Below, in pieces: positions 37,857 to 49,223 of a stretch of 64,000 nucleotides of DNA. How positions within the stretch are numbered: the stretch's first letter is position 1; the number at the start of each line of letters is the position of its first letter. Location: positions 1 to 64,000 of the forward strand of contig JAICKU010000002.1 in the NCBI GenBank assembly GCA_025927765.1, written 5' to 3'. This DNA comes from Burkholderiales bacterium. Its GTDB lineage: Bacteria > Pseudomonadota > Gammaproteobacteria > Burkholderiales > Casimicrobiaceae. Below the pieces are notes generated by a model, which saw nothing but the letters and a program-made list of their open reading frames with translations, was not told where the DNA came from and ran no database searches. Both the position numbers and the translations under genes were made by a program.

Positions 37857-39401
37857 ATGGACGAGTACGAAATCCGCATCGAGGCGTTTCCCCGGCGCCT
37901 GCGCGTGAAATTCAACGGCGCGTGGGTGGCCGACACGACGCGCGCCATCGTGCTGCACGAGACGCGGCACGAACCGACCTATTACATTCCCTGGGACGAC
38001 ATCCGCGGCGAGTACCTTTGCAAGACCGAGCACCGGACACACTGTCCGTTCAAGGGCAACGCCAGCTACTGGACGCTCCGCGTCGCCGATGCGACGGCCG
38101 AGAACGCCGTCTGGTCGTACGACGACCCTTCGGAGGACGGCGCGGCGCTGAAGGGATTCGCGTCGTTCTATCGCGACCGCATCGAGGCGCTGTACGAGGG
38201 CGACGACGAGCTCGCGTTCACCGAAGCCGTGCCGCCGCATGGCAATCCGATCGTCGCGTGGCTCGTGCGTGATGCATGGCAGGCCCGCAGCGCCGACGAG
38301 CTCGTCGCGATGCTGTGCGACTGCCTCACGAAGAGCGGCGCGCCGCTCGCGCGAATGACCGTCATCATCCCGACGCTGCATCCGCAGATCTTCGCGACCG
38401 TGTTCGTCTGGCGCGACGACACGCGCGAGGTGGGAACGATCTTCGAGCCGCACGACGTCCTGCATCAGCCGAAGTTCGCGCAGAGCCCGTTCGCGCCGAT
38501 CATTCGCGGCGCGGGCGGCGTGCGGCGCCGCCTCGAAGGCGAGCGTCCGACACTCGACTTCCCGGTGCTGCGCGACCTGCATGCGGAAGGTGCAACCGAT
38601 TACGTCGCGATGCCCTTCCGCTTCTCCGACGGCCAGATCAACGTCGTGTCGATGACGTCGTTCGCGCCCGGCGGCTTCACGACGGCGCATCTTGGCAGCG
38701 TCTACGAGATGCTGCCGACGCTCGCCCGCTTGTTCGAGGTGCACGCGCAGCGGCGGATCTCGGTGAATCTGCTCGAGACCTACCTCGGGCGCAACACCGG
38801 CAAACGCGTGCTCGACGGCGAGATCAAGCATGGCGACGGCGAGCTCATCCACGCGGTGATCTGGTTCTGCGACCTGCGCGATTCGACGCATCTCGCCGAC
38901 TCGATGGATCACGCGAGCTACCTCACGAACCTCAATCGCTTCTTCACCGCGATGGCCGGCGCGATCATCGATCACGGCGGCGAAATCCTGAGCTACATCG
39001 GCGACGCGGTGCTCGCGATCTTTCCGATCGGCAACGCGTCCTCGGGCGTTCATGCGGCCGACGCATGCGCGCGTGCGATCGCGGCGGCGAAGAGCGCCGG
39101 TGCGCGAATCAGGCAGGAGAACGAGCTGCGTCCCGACCTGCCGCAGCTACGCTACGGCATCGGCCTGCACGTGGGCGACGTGACGTACGGGAACATCGGG
39201 ATCCCGCAGCGCCTGCAGTTCACCGTCATCGGTTCGGCGGCGAACGAGGCGTCGCGCATCGAGGGCATGTCGAAAACGCTCAGCGTGCCGATCGTCGTAT
39301 CGTCGTCGTTCGCCGCGCATTACGATGGTGCGCTCGCCAGCCGGGGTACGCATGCGTTGAAGGGCGTTGCGGGGGTGCACGAGCTCTTCACGCCGGCGTA
39401 G
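37857..39401 (+). CDS. DUF427 - class III nucleotide cyclase fusion protein
   Basis: A 514-aa protein. Residues 10-100 match DUF427 ([56 protein letters not shown]). A middle region of about 200 residues with no clear domain follows. The C-terminus (330-510) is a class III adenylate/guanylate cyclase: metal aspartates in [13 protein letters not shown] near 340 and [14 protein letters not shown] near 380, and [15 protein letters not shown] and [15 protein letters not shown] near 430-460. It would make a cyclic nucleotide, with DUF427 perhaps sensing a ligand. No membrane segment is visible. The 3' end overlaps convergent nagZ by 14 bp. Confidence 0.88.
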   Translation: MDEYEIRIEAFPRRLRVKFNGAWVADTTRAIVLHETRHEPTYYIPWDDIRGEYLCKTEHRTHCPFKGNASYWTLRVADATAENAVWSYDDPSEDGAALKGFASFYRDRIEALYEGDDELAFTEAVPPHGNPIVAWLVRDAWQARSADELVAMLCDCLTKSGAPLARMTVIIPTLHPQIFATVFVWRDDTREVGTIFEPHDVLHQPKFAQSPFAPIIRGAGGVRRRLEGERPTLDFPVLRDLHAEGATDYVAMPFRFSDGQINVVSMTSFAPGGFTTAHLGSVYEMLPTLARLFEVHAQRRISVNLLETYLGRNTGKRVLDGEIKHGDGELIHAVIWFCDLRDSTHLADSMDHASYLTNLNRFFTAMAGAIIDHGGEILSYIGDAVLAIFPIGNASSGVHAADACARAIAAAKSAGARIRQENELRPDLPQLRYGIGLHVGDVTYGNIGIPQRLQFTVIGSAANEASRIEGMSKTLSVPIVVSSSFAAHYDGALASRGTHALKGVAGVHELFTPA

Positions 39402-40374
39402 TCACTGCGATTCGCGGCGCGGCGCCGGCGACCATGGTTGCCCAGCGCCGTGCGAGCGCCGGTTGCGTCGGCGGCGTCCAGCGCGCGAGCAGGTCGTCCA
39501 TCGCGCCGAAATCGTTGCAGACGAGCACCACGTCGCAGCCGGCGTCGAGCGCCGCCTCGGCGCGCGCGACGATGTCGCCCGCCGAATGCGCGCCGGCCAT
39601 TTCGAGATCGTCGGAGAACACGAGACCGTCGAAGCCGAGGCGGCCGCGCAGGATGTCCGCGATCCAGATGCGCGAGAAGCCGGCCGGTTTCGCGTCCACC
39701 GCGGGATAGACGACATGCGCGGGCATGATCGCCGTGAGACCCTGCTGGATCAGCGCCGCGAACGGCACGACGTCGTTACGCAGCACGTCACCGAGGGAGC
39801 GCGTATCGATCGGCGTGTCGACGTGCGAATCCGCGGCGACGTAGCCGTGCCCCGGGAAATGCTTGCCGACGGCGGCGACGCCTTCGCTGGCGAGGCCGCG
39901 GACAAGGCAGCTCGCGAGATCCGCGACGACCACCGGATCGCTGTGAAAGGCGCGGTCGCCGATGACGCCGCTTGCGCCGTAATCGAGGTCGAGCACCGGC
40001 GTGAAGCTGAAATCGACGCCGTGCGCGCGCAACTCGCGCGCGATGATCGCGCCGCACTCTTCGACGGCCTCGCCTGCCGCGTCCGGGTCGTCGTCCCAGT
40101 GCTTGCCGAACGTCCGCATCGGCGGCAGATGCGTGAACTCGTCGCGGCGAAAGCGCTGCACGCGCCCGCCTTCGTGATCGACGCCGATCACGAGCGACGG
40201 CCGCACGTCGCGAATCGCGTGGGACAGCGCGCGCAGTTGCGCCGACGACGCGAAGTTGCGCGCGAACAGGATGACGCCACCCACGAGCGGGTGCGTCAGG
40301 CGCGTGCGATCGGCGTCGGTGAGCTCGAGTCCTTCGATGCCGAGCATCACCGGGCCGCGCGACGGATCCGTCAT
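39388..40374 (-). CDS. nagZ: Beta-N-acetylhexosaminidase
   Basis: A 328-aa GH3 glycosidase that removes N-acetylglucosamine from muropeptides in cell-wall recycling. It has [15 protein letters not shown] near 65, the histidine loop [21 protein letters not shown] near 170-190 and the nucleophile aspartate in [10 protein letters not shown] near 250. It follows pdxJ with a 4-bp overlap. acpS, which commonly lies between these genes in related genomes, is absent here. Confidence 0.95.
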   Translation of the reverse strand: MTDPSRGPVMLGIEGLELTDADRTRLTHPLVGGVILFARNFASSAQLRALSHAIRDVRPSLVIGVDHEGGRVQRFRRDEFTHLPPMRTFGKHWDDDPDAAGEAVEECGAIIARELRAHGVDFSFTPVLDLDYGASGVIGDRAFHSDPVVVADLASCLVRGLASEGVAAVGKHFPGHGYVAADSHVDTPIDTRSLGDVLRNDVVPFAALIQQGLTAIMPAHVVYPAVDAKPAGFSRIWIADILRGRLGFDGLVFSDDLEMAGAHSAGDIVARAEAALDAGCDVVLVCNDFGAMDDLLARWTPPTQPALARRWATMVAGAAPRIAVTTPA

Positions 40375-41120
40375 TTCGCCGCCGCCTGCCGCATCAGCGC
40401 CTTCATTTCGCGCACCGCCTCACGCAACCCGACGAAAATGCTGCGGGACACGATCGCGTGGCCGATGTGCAACTCGCGCACGCCCGGAAGTGCTGCGACC
40501 GGCTGCACGTTGATGTAATTGAGCGCGTGGCCCGCATTGAAGCGCATGCCGAGGTCGCGGATCGCGCGGCCTGCGACCTGCACGCGATCGAGTTCCGCGA
40601 CGACGGCCCGGCTTTCCGCGTCGCGGCCCTTGGCGTGGAACGCGTGCGCGTACGGTCCCGTGTGCACTTCGCACACGCGGGCGCCTACGCGCGCCGCGGC
40701 TTCGACCTGCGGAAGATCCGCGTCGATGAACACCGACGTGACGATGCCCTGGTCCGCGAGGCGCGAAATCGCCACCTTCAGCCGCTCCTCCTGCGCGACG
40801 ACGTCGAGGCCGCCTTCGGTGGTCACTTCCTCGCGCCCCTCGGGCACGAGCATGGCCATTTCCGGCCGCAGCGTGCAGGCGATGTCGACCATCTCGTCGG
40901 TGGCAGCCATCTCGAGATTGAGCTTGATGTGGACGAGGTCGCGCAGGCGGCGCACGTCGGCGTCCTGGATGTGGCGCCGGTCCTCGCGCAGATGCACGGT
41001 GATGCCGTCGGCGCCGCCGAGATGCGCTTCCACCGCCGCCCACACCGGGTCCGGCTCGTACGTGCGGCGCGCCTGGCGCAGCGTGGCCACATGGTCGATG
41101 TTGACGCCGAGCTCGATCAC
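40371..41120 (-). CDS. pdxJ: Pyridoxine 5'-phosphate synthase
   Basis: A 249-aa TIM-barrel enzyme that condenses deoxyxylulose phosphate with amino-acetone phosphate in vitamin B6 synthesis. It has [18 protein letters not shown] at 4-21, [19 protein letters not shown] near 40-58, [17 protein letters not shown] near 140 and [18 protein letters not shown] near 200. The GTG start at 41120 follows AAAGGAA and overlaps the recO stop (GTGA). Confidence 0.96.
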   Translation of the reverse strand: MIELGVNIDHVATLRQARRTYEPDPVWAAVEAHLGGADGITVHLREDRRHIQDADVRRLRDLVHIKLNLEMAATDEMVDIACTLRPEMAMLVPEGREEVTTEGGLDVVAQEERLKVAISRLADQGIVTSVFIDADLPQVEAAARVGARVCEVHTGPYAHAFHAKGRDAESRAVVAELDRVQVAGRAIRDLGMRFNAGHALNYINVQPVAALPGVRELHIGHAIVSRSIFVGLREAVREMKALMRQAAAK

Positions 41121-41893
41121 GTTCGTTCCTTTCGTTCCTGGGGTTCGCCTTCTTCCTCGAGCGCGGCGAGATCCTGCACGACCCGCCGGCTGAAGATGCG
41201 TCGCTCTTCGAGATAGTGGTCGAGGATGCCGCGCATCAGGCGCTTCGCTTCCGCCGCGGTATCCGCGTCGTCGAAGCGCTCGTTCGCGAGCGCGATCAGC
41301 GTGCCGCCGTGCACGATGGGCCATGCAGGACGAGGCTCGGCCGCCATACGAATCGGGCCACGGTCGAATGCGTAATGGTAACGCTGCGATGCGTCGATCG
41401 GCTCGCCGGTGGAAGCGTCGCGCGCGAGCGAAACCGCATAACCGAGTTCCGCGAGGAGACGCAGCTCGAAGCGCCGCAACGTTGCCGCCTGTTGCGACGG
41501 CGTGTCGTCGGCGACGAGTGCGGCAAGGGCCCGCTCGTAGTCGAGCCACAGATTCGGATGCGGATCCTCGCGCGCGAGCAACTTCAGCAGCAACTCGTTC
41601 AGGTAGAAGCCGCAGAGGAGCGCGGCACCCTTCGGCAACGGCAGGCCGCCGATCCACTCGGCCTTCACGAGCGTCTTCAATTCGCCGCTGCCGGCCCATG
41701 ACAGCGTCAGCGGCTGGAACGCCTGCAGCACGCCGCGCATCTCGGAACGCGGCCGCTTCGCGCCCTTCGCCACCATCGCGACCCGACCGTAGCGCTCGGT
41801 GAACGCTTCGACGATGAGGCTCGTTTCCTTGTAGGGGTATGCGTGGAGGACGAACGCCGGCTCGTCGTCGCGGCGGTCGCGAAGCTGGGGCAT
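41117..41893 (-). CDS. recO: DNA repair protein RecO
   Basis: A 258-aa protein of the RecFOR pathway, which loads RecA on SSB-coated gaps. The N-terminal OB fold shows [20 protein letters not shown] and [16 protein letters not shown] helical middle ([35 protein letters not shown]) follows. Length and sequence are typical. It is co-transcribed with pdxJ and lies 7 bp after the 104-aa gene. Confidence 0.95.
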   Translation of the reverse strand: MPQLRDRRDDEPAFVLHAYPYKETSLIVEAFTERYGRVAMVAKGAKRPRSEMRGVLQAFQPLTLSWAGSGELKTLVKAEWIGGLPLPKGAALLCGFYLNELLLKLLAREDPHPNLWLDYERALAALVADDTPSQQAATLRRFELRLLAELGYAVSLARDASTGEPIDASQRYHYAFDRGPIRMAAEPRPAWPIVHGGTLIALANERFDDADTAAEAKRLMRGILDHYLEERRIFSRRVVQDLAALEEEGEPQERKERT

Positions 41894-41900
41894 GGGGCGG

Positions 41901-42215
41901 CTACGAGAGGAGGCTCTCGCCCGCGTCGTCCAGCGCCGGGACAGCCCGCTCCTGCGCGAGATCCGCGGCGATCAGGCGAAACTGCTCGAGTGCCGCCTCG
42001 AGATCGTCGACGGTCTCCTGCGCAATGACATCCGGCGGTGCCACGTTGTCGGAATCCGCGAGCGCCTCGTCCCTGGGCCAGAAAATGGCGAGGCTCGCCT
42101 TGTCGTGCGCCACCCGTTCGTCGTACTCGCAGGCACGCCAACGGCCGGATGGCCACGCCTCGCTCCACGTCGACTCGCGATCGTGGCGATCGACCAAGAG
42201 ATGAACTTTGGACAT
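41901..42215 (-). CDS. Small hypothetical protein between era and recO (104 aa)
   Basis: ATG at 42215 follows AGAGA. The product starts MSKVHLLVDRHDRESTWSEAW and is acidic, with a helical C-terminal half (IAQETVDDLEAALEQFRLIAADL). Codon use fits the neighbours and both flanking genes read the same way, so I treat it as a real gene. A longer in-frame extension upstream exists but would run through the gap into era and has no better start. I do not recognise the family. Its presence between era and recO is unusual. Confidence 0.6.
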   Translation of the reverse strand: MSKVHLLVDRHDRESTWSEAWPSGRWRACEYDERVAHDKASLAIFWPRDEALADSDNVAPPDVIAQETVDDLEAALEQFRLIAADLAQERAVPALDDAGESLLS

Positions 42216-42364
42216 ATCTCTCGTGTTGGAAGACGGGCTCGAAAGACGTGATTCTGGTGGATACACTCTTCGAGTTGGTCCTCCCGGATCCAACCGCGCC
42301 CAGGCTTGTTCCGGCGACAACGCACCCTCCGCGCGCCGGATGCTAACACCCTCGATTGAAGCGT

Positions 42365-43261
42365 TCAGTACCCCAGCCGCGTCAGCATCGCGTCGCTGTC
42401 GGCCCAGCCGCGCTTGACGCGCACCCACACCTCGAGGAACACCTTGCCGCCGAAGAGCGACTCCATGTCGTGGCGCGCCTGCGTCGCGATGGCCTTCATG
42501 CGGCTGCCGCCTTCGCCGATCAGGATCATCCGCTGGCTCGCCCTGTCGACGTAGACCGTCGCGTGGATGCGCCGCAGGTCGCCCTCGTGCTCGAAGCTGT
42601 CGATCGCGACCGCGGTGCCGTACGGCACTTCGTCGCCGAGCTGGCGAAAGATCTTCTCGCGGATGAATTCGGCGGCGAGGAAGCGCTCGTCGCGATCGGT
42701 GACGTCGTCCTCGGGATACAACGCGGGGCCGGCGGGCAGGCGTTCCCGGATCGCGTCGAGCAGCGCATTGAGATCCGTTCCGCGTTCGGCGGAAATCGGG
42801 ACGATGGCAGCGAAGTCGCGCAACGCGGCGATCTCCGCGATGCGCGGCAGCAGCGTCGACTTGTCGGTCACCGCGTCGATCTTGTTCAGCGCGACGATTG
42901 TCGGCGTCGTTTTCGGCACGAGATCGAGCACTTGGCGATCCTGCTCGGTGAAGCGCGTCGCGTCGACGACGAACACGACGACGTCGACGTCGGCCAACGC
43001 ATCGCGTACTGCGCGATTGAGGCGCTCGTTGAGCCGCGAGCGATGCTTCGTCTGGAAGCCCGGCGTGTCGACGAAGATGAACTGCGCATCGGGCGTGGTG
43101 AGAATGCCAACGATGCGATGCCGCGTCGTCTGCGGCTTCTTCGACGTGATGCTGACGCGCGCCCCGACGAACGCATTCAAAAGCGTCGACTTGCCGACCG
43201 ACGGCCGGCCGACGATCGCGACGTGGCCGCAGCGGAAGGCAGCCGGCGCGTCTTCAGCCAT
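42365..43261 (-). CDS. era: GTPase Era
   Basis: A 298-aa ribosome-assembly GTPase that binds 16S rRNA. The G1 motif GRPSVGKSTLLN is at 18-29, the switch region KPQTTRHRIVG near 43, G3 DTPGF near 65, G4 NKID near 125, and a C-terminal KH domain (YGTAVAIDSFEHEG, ILIGEGGSRMKAIATQAR) near 215-265. It overlaps rnc by 8 bp. Confidence 0.97.
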   Translation of the reverse strand: MAEDAPAAFRCGHVAIVGRPSVGKSTLLNAFVGARVSITSKKPQTTRHRIVGILTTPDAQFIFVDTPGFQTKHRSRLNERLNRAVRDALADVDVVVFVVDATRFTEQDRQVLDLVPKTTPTIVALNKIDAVTDKSTLLPRIAEIAALRDFAAIVPISAERGTDLNALLDAIRERLPAGPALYPEDDVTDRDERFLAAEFIREKIFRQLGDEVPYGTAVAIDSFEHEGDLRRIHATVYVDRASQRMILIGEGGSRMKAIATQARHDMESLFGGKVFLEVWVRVKRGWADSDAMLTRLGY

Positions 43262-44000
43262 GCCGCGCCGCCTTCACCGCTTCCAGCGCAGCCTGCGCCG
43301 ACGCCTGCTCGGCCGCACGCCGGCTCGGCCCCGACCCGTTCGCCACGATCTCGAGTTGCGGGATGCGGCACTCGACGTCGAAGCGCTGCGCATGTGCCTC
43401 GCCGCTCGTCGCGACGATCACGTAGTCGGGCACCGCAAGGTGCTTCGCCTGCAGCCATTCCTGCAGGCGCGTCTTCGGATCCTTGCCGAGCGTCGTGGGA
43501 TCGGCGTCGCGCAGCACGTCCGCGAACACCGCGTCGATCGCCGCGCGCGCCGCGTCGAAACCGCCGTCGAGGAACACCGCGCCGAACACCGCTTCGAGCG
43601 CGTCGGCGAGGATCGACGCGCGGTCGGCGCCGCCGCTCTTCAACTCGCCTTCGCCGAGCAGCAGCGCCGCGCCGAGGTCGAGGCGGCGCGCCACCTGCGC
43701 GAGCGTGTCCTGATTCACGAGATGCGCGCGGGCGCGCGACAGGTCGCCTTCGGCGGTGGTCGGAAAGCGCTCGAAGAGCGCGAGCGCAACGACGCAATCG
43801 AGGACGGCGTCGCCGATGAATTCCAGCCGCTCGTAGTTGGGCGTGCCGTAACTGCGGTGCGTCAGCGCCTGCCGGAGCAGGCGGGAATCGGCGAACGTGT
43901 AGCCGATCGCGAGCGTGGCGCCGTCCGCCCGCTCGACGGGGGGAGGCGCTTCGCTAGCCGCGGGACGAGCGCGCTTCGAACTCGAGGAGGATGCTCGCAT
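43254..44000 (-). CDS. rnc: Ribonuclease III
   Basis: A 248-aa double-strand-specific endoribonuclease. The catalytic motif ERLEFIGDAVLDCVVA is near 57-72 and LADALEAVFGAVFLDGGF near 130. A C-terminal dsRNA-binding domain follows (DPKTRLQEWLQAKHLAVPDY, GPSRRAAEQASAQAAL). A Ser/Arg-rich N-terminal extension of about 28 residues precedes the usual start and makes a 47-bp overlap with the upstream DUF4845 gene. No alternative start codon exists in this stretch, so the long form stands. Confidence 0.95.
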   Translation of the reverse strand: MRASSSSSKRARPAASEAPPPVERADGATLAIGYTFADSRLLRQALTHRSYGTPNYERLEFIGDAVLDCVVALALFERFPTTAEGDLSRARAHLVNQDTLAQVARRLDLGAALLLGEGELKSGGADRASILADALEAVFGAVFLDGGFDAARAAIDAVFADVLRDADPTTLGKDPKTRLQEWLQAKHLAVPDYVIVATSGEAHAQRFDVECRIPQLEIVANGSGPSRRAAEQASAQAALEAVKAARHG

Positions 44001-44310
44001 TGCCGATCATGTGCAGGACCTTCTGCCATGACAGCGTCGCGACGACGGCGTTGCCTTCACGGCCCACGAGTACGTCGGAAGCGTTGACCGCGTCGACGTA
44101 GTCGGCCGACAGCTTGCGGTCCATCGACCGGCGGATTTCGCTGGCGGTCGGGGTTTCGATGTCGCGCATCGTGGCGTCGAGCGCCTTCTGCACCGTGAAG
44201 TACTCGATGTACGACGGGCCGACACGGAAGGCGACGAGCGCGAAGATGATGATCACGATCGTCGTGAACAGGAAGCCCGTCATCGACAGGCCACGCTCTT
44301 TACGCCGCAC
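43954..44310 (-). CDS. DUF4845 membrane protein
   Basis: A 118-aa protein with a short basic start (VRRKERGLS), one N-terminal membrane segment (MTGFLFTTIVIIIFALVAF) and an exported remainder (YIEYFTVQKALDATMRDI, VNASDVLVGREGNAVVATLS). DUF4845 proteins regularly lie between lepB and rnc in betaproteobacteria. I chose the GTG at 44310, after GGGAGGG. An ATG 30 nt downstream is possible. Function unknown. It overlaps rnc by 47 bp. Confidence 0.85.
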   Translation of the reverse strand: MRRKERGLSMTGFLFTTIVIIIFALVAFRVGPSYIEYFTVQKALDATMRDIETPTASEIRRSMDRKLSADYVDAVNASDVLVGREGNAVVATLSWQKVLHMIGNASILLEFEARSSRG

Positions 44311-44421
44311 GGTACCGCCCTCCCTCGCGCGCCTCACCCCGTCAGTGGCGACGGCCCGCCCCAAGCCGCCGACCCGCCCCTCGGGGGCAGCGGGCACAGC
44401 GAGCGTGGGGGCCGTTCATCC

Positions 44422-45246
44422 TCAGTGGATCGTGCTGCCGACGCGCTTGAATGACAACGACGCGATGTCGTCCCAGTTGAACCAGATGAAGAACGCCTTG
44501 CCTCGCAGGTGGTCGTCCGGGACGAATCCCCAATAGCGGCTGTCGTCGCTGTTGTCCCGGTTGTCGCCCATCATGAAGTACTGGCCGGCCGGGACCCGGC
44601 ACGTAAAGCCGCGCTCATTGTATTCGCAATTTTCGCGCCCGGGGAACGGTCGCACGTTCGCCGGGTACACGGGCTGCGCCTGCGGATTGATGCCGATCGT
44701 GTGCGAAAGCGCGGCCTTGCCGTCGGTTTCCTCGATGTGCCGCTCGATCGTCTCGAACCGCAATCCCTCGAGGTAACTGTACGAACCATCGTCGCGCTGC
44801 GGCCAAGGGGTGCCGTTCACCGTCAGCTTCTTGTCCCGATATTCGACCACGTCGCCGGGCAGCCCGATCACGCGCTTGATGAAGTCCTGCGACGGGTTGA
44901 GCGGGTAGCGGAACACGATCACGTCGCCGCGCTTGGGGTCGCCGAGGGGGATGATCTTCTGCTCGATGATCGGCAGGCGGATGCCGTAGGCGAACTTGTT
45001 GACGAGGATGAAGTCGCCGACCTCGAGCGTGGGGCGCATCGACGACGACGGGATCTTGAACGGCTCCGCCAGGAACGAGCGCAGCACGAACACGACGAGC
45101 AGCACCGGGAAGAACGACTTCGAGTACTCGACCCACACCGGCTCCGCGGCGCCGGGCGCGCGTTGCTTCGCAAAGAATAGGCTGTCGACGAGCCAGACGA
45201 TGCCGGTGACGGCGGTCAGCACGAACAGGATCAGGGCGAAATTCAT
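44422..45246 (-). CDS. lepB: Signal peptidase I
   Basis: A 274-aa membrane protease that removes signal peptides outside the inner membrane. Two N-terminal membrane segments lie at about 1-22 and 45-62. The catalytic serine is in IPSSSMRPTLEVGD near 68, and the lysine in GDVIVFRYPLNPSQDFIKRV near 123. The box GDNRDNSDDSRYWGFV is near 232. It lies between lepA and the DUF4845 gene. Confidence 0.96.
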   Translation of the reverse strand: MNFALILFVLTAVTGIVWLVDSLFFAKQRAPGAAEPVWVEYSKSFFPVLLVVFVLRSFLAEPFKIPSSSMRPTLEVGDFILVNKFAYGIRLPIIEQKIIPLGDPKRGDVIVFRYPLNPSQDFIKRVIGLPGDVVEYRDKKLTVNGTPWPQRDDGSYSYLEGLRFETIERHIEETDGKAALSHTIGINPQAQPVYPANVRPFPGRENCEYNERGFTCRVPAGQYFMMGDNRDNSDDSRYWGFVPDDHLRGKAFFIWFNWDDIASLSFKRVGSTIH

Positions 45247-45316
45247 CGAGGCTTGGTCTTGTTCTTCGTGGAGGGATCAGGCGGCGCGCATTGTCGCATG
45301 CGCAACGTCAAGGTCG

Positions 45317-45402
45317 GACTTCGGGGTCAGAGCGACAAGTCCGATAACGCCATTGGCACGACGCGGCTCCCGCCCCGGACTTGTCGCTCTGACCCCGAAG
45401 TC
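45317..45402. repeat. 27-bp inverted repeat, GGGGTCAGAG family
   Basis: The left arm (45317-45343) and right arm (45376-45402) are exact 27-base reverse complements, with a 32-nt loop. The arms contain GACTTCGGGGTCAGAGCG, nearly the same as the element at 21995-22054. The right arm touches the lepA stop codon, and the element lies between lepA and lepB, which normally form one transcript, so it may attenuate or process it. Confidence 0.85.
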
Positions 45403-47193
<1,791 letters not shown>

Positions 47194-47311
47194 GGGGAGG
47201 CGCGGGCGGGCCGCGAAGGCGCCGTCTCGTGCGCGGGCGGCGGTGAGTCGCGCGGCAACGCGCGCACCGCGCGGGCGAAACATTGAATTTTAACGGAAAG
47301 CGACCGACGAT

Positions 47312-49138
47312 ATGGGCATGGCCGGCATCGTCGCACGCGACGCGATTCACGGACCGTGGCGCCCGGGCGTCGAATCGACGATTCCCGAGGCGATCCGCCC
47401 ATTGTCGACGTACCTGCGCCCCGACGCGACGTCGACCACGCCGGATGCCGCGCGCGAGCTCTGCGACTACACGGGGCTGCCGCGCATCGACGTGGTCGCG
47501 TTTCGGCCCGAGCGCCTCGCGCTGCACGAACTGCTGATTCGGGTGACCGCCGATCTTTCCGTCCCCGACGGCACGAAGATCGAGGACCTCGGGATCAACT
47601 TTCGCGAGATCACGCGCACGATCCTCGCGCGTTCGATCGTGCCGCGGATGGCCGAGGTGATCGCGAGCTACGACGCCATCCGCCGCGACGTGGCGGGACG
47701 CGTCGAACGCGAGATCGGCGTGCTGTTCCAGGCCGACGCTCGCGCGGCGCGCAAGAACGCGCCGTGGTGGCGCTTCCGGCGCGACGCTCGCCGCGAGCAC
47801 GCCGGGCATGCGGTGCCTTCCGACGAGGCGCCCCCGCCGAACCGCGAGCTCGCGGTCGTGAGCGACTGGGAGGCGCGAGCGCATGGCGCGCGCGACCCGC
47901 GCGAGGCGGCGGTGCTCCGCGCACTGGCGCGCGTGGTGTCGGCGGTGCTCGTACGCCATGGTCGGCTGTGGGGAAGCCGCGAGATGCTCGCCGCACTCGC
48001 CGTCGACCTCGCGTGCAACGAATGCGCGGGCGGCGCGATCGGCCGGCTGATCGAGCCGTGGATCGACGAGGCCGTGGCTGCCGAGGGGTATCGGCGGCTC
48101 GCGCCGCAGCGGCACCCGGTGGTGATGAACACGAAGGGCGCCTCGGCGTCGGGCAAGAGCACGCTGCGGCCGCTGCAGCGGCGTCTTGCCGGCGAGCTCG
48201 GCGTCGACTGGCGCGACTTCGCGCTGATCAGCCCCGACATCTGGCGCAAGCAATTGCTCGACTACGCGTCGCTCGGCGAGCACTACAAGTATGCCGGCCC
48301 GCTGACCGGCGAGGAACTGCGCGTGATCGACCAGAAGCTCGATCGTTACATGGCGGAGAAGGCCGCGCGCCGCGGCATGCCGCATCTATTGATCGACCGC
48401 TTCCGCTTCGACAGCTTCGCGCCCGACTCCGACGAGGCAGGCAGCAACCTGCTGACACGCTTCGGCGAGATCCTGTACCTGTTCTTCATGATCACGCCAC
48501 CGGCGTCGCTCGTCGAGCGCGCATGGATCCGCGGTCTCGAGGTCGGGCGCTACAAGGCGGTCGACGACACGCTCGCGCACGGCATCGAAGCGTACTCGGG
48601 AATGCCGCAGTTCTTCTTCACATGGATCGACCGGCAGGACAAGCGCGTGCACTTCGAATTCCTGGACAACAGCGTGCGGCTGCCGGCGCAACCGCGCACG
48701 GCGGCGTTCGGCTCGAACGACACGCTGAACGTGCTCGACGTCGGCGCGCTGCTCGATGTCGAGCGCTATCGGCGCGTGAACGTCGACGCGCTCGAGCCTT
48801 CCGCGCTGTACCTCGACCGCTCGTTGCTCGAGCCTGCGCGCAACACGGCGTTCCTGCGGCAGTGCGTCGCCCATTTTCAGAACGTGAATTTCGCCGAGCA
48901 GGCGAGCGGACGCGTGTACCTGCGCGTGGTGGACGGCAAGCCCATGTGGATCGATCGCGACGTGTACATGCGTGCGCTCGAGGATCCCGATGCACGCGCC
49001 GCCATTCTCGACGTGCTGCCCGATGCCGCCGATGCCGCGGCCTGCGCCGACGCTACGCTCCACCTGCGCGACATCGCCGGCGACGAGCCGATCTGCACGC
49101 TGGGCGCGTGGGGCGACGCCGACAGGCACGGAAAGTAG
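47312..49138 (+). CDS. Uncharacterised P-loop protein (608 aa) inserted in the lepA-rpoE block
   Basis: The protein has no recognised N-terminal domain (residues 1-265: helical, with VVAFRPERLALHELLIRVTA and INFREITRTILARSIVPR). Walker A GASASGKST lies at 276-284. The kinase-like half shows DFALISPDIWRKQLLDY near 303-320, LLIDRFRFDSF near 360-370 and LYLFFMITPPASLVERAWIRG near 390, the layout of a zeta-toxin-like or nucleotide/sugar kinase fold. A Cys/His-rich metal site is not seen. It is read against its neighbours and is bordered by inverted repeats beyond both lepA and its own stop. Substrate and role are unknown. Confidence 0.82.
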   Translation: MGMAGIVARDAIHGPWRPGVESTIPEAIRPLSTYLRPDATSTTPDAARELCDYTGLPRIDVVAFRPERLALHELLIRVTADLSVPDGTKIEDLGINFREITRTILARSIVPRMAEVIASYDAIRRDVAGRVEREIGVLFQADARAARKNAPWWRFRRDARREHAGHAVPSDEAPPPNRELAVVSDWEARAHGARDPREAAVLRALARVVSAVLVRHGRLWGSREMLAALAVDLACNECAGGAIGRLIEPWIDEAVAAEGYRRLAPQRHPVVMNTKGASASGKSTLRPLQRRLAGELGVDWRDFALISPDIWRKQLLDYASLGEHYKYAGPLTGEELRVIDQKLDRYMAEKAARRGMPHLLIDRFRFDSFAPDSDEAGSNLLTRFGEILYLFFMITPPASLVERAWIRGLEVGRYKAVDDTLAHGIEAYSGMPQFFFTWIDRQDKRVHFEFLDNSVRLPAQPRTAAFGSNDTLNVLDVGALLDVERYRRVNVDALEPSALYLDRSLLEPARNTAFLRQCVAHFQNVNFAEQASGRVYLRVVDGKPMWIDRDVYMRALEDPDARAAILDVLPDAADAAACADATLHLRDIAGDEPICTLGAWGDADRHGK

Positions 49139-49221
49139 GGTCAGACTCCACGCATTCGACACGAGCGCACTCACTCGCGTCGCCATCACCGGATGAGTGG
49201 AGTCCGACCCTACGTTTCGTG
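49127..49221. repeat. Inverted repeat, GTAGGGTCAGACTCCAC family
   Basis: The 25-base arms 49127-49151 and 49197-49221 pair at all but three positions, with a 45-nt loop. The left arm includes the stop codon of the P-loop gene, and the right arm ends 2 bp before the glutaredoxin stop. The spelling GGAAAGTAGGGTCAGACTCC joins the GGGTCAGA family to the AAAGTAG element at 9839-9901. It is probably a terminator between convergent genes. Confidence 0.75.
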
Positions 49222-49223
49222 AC

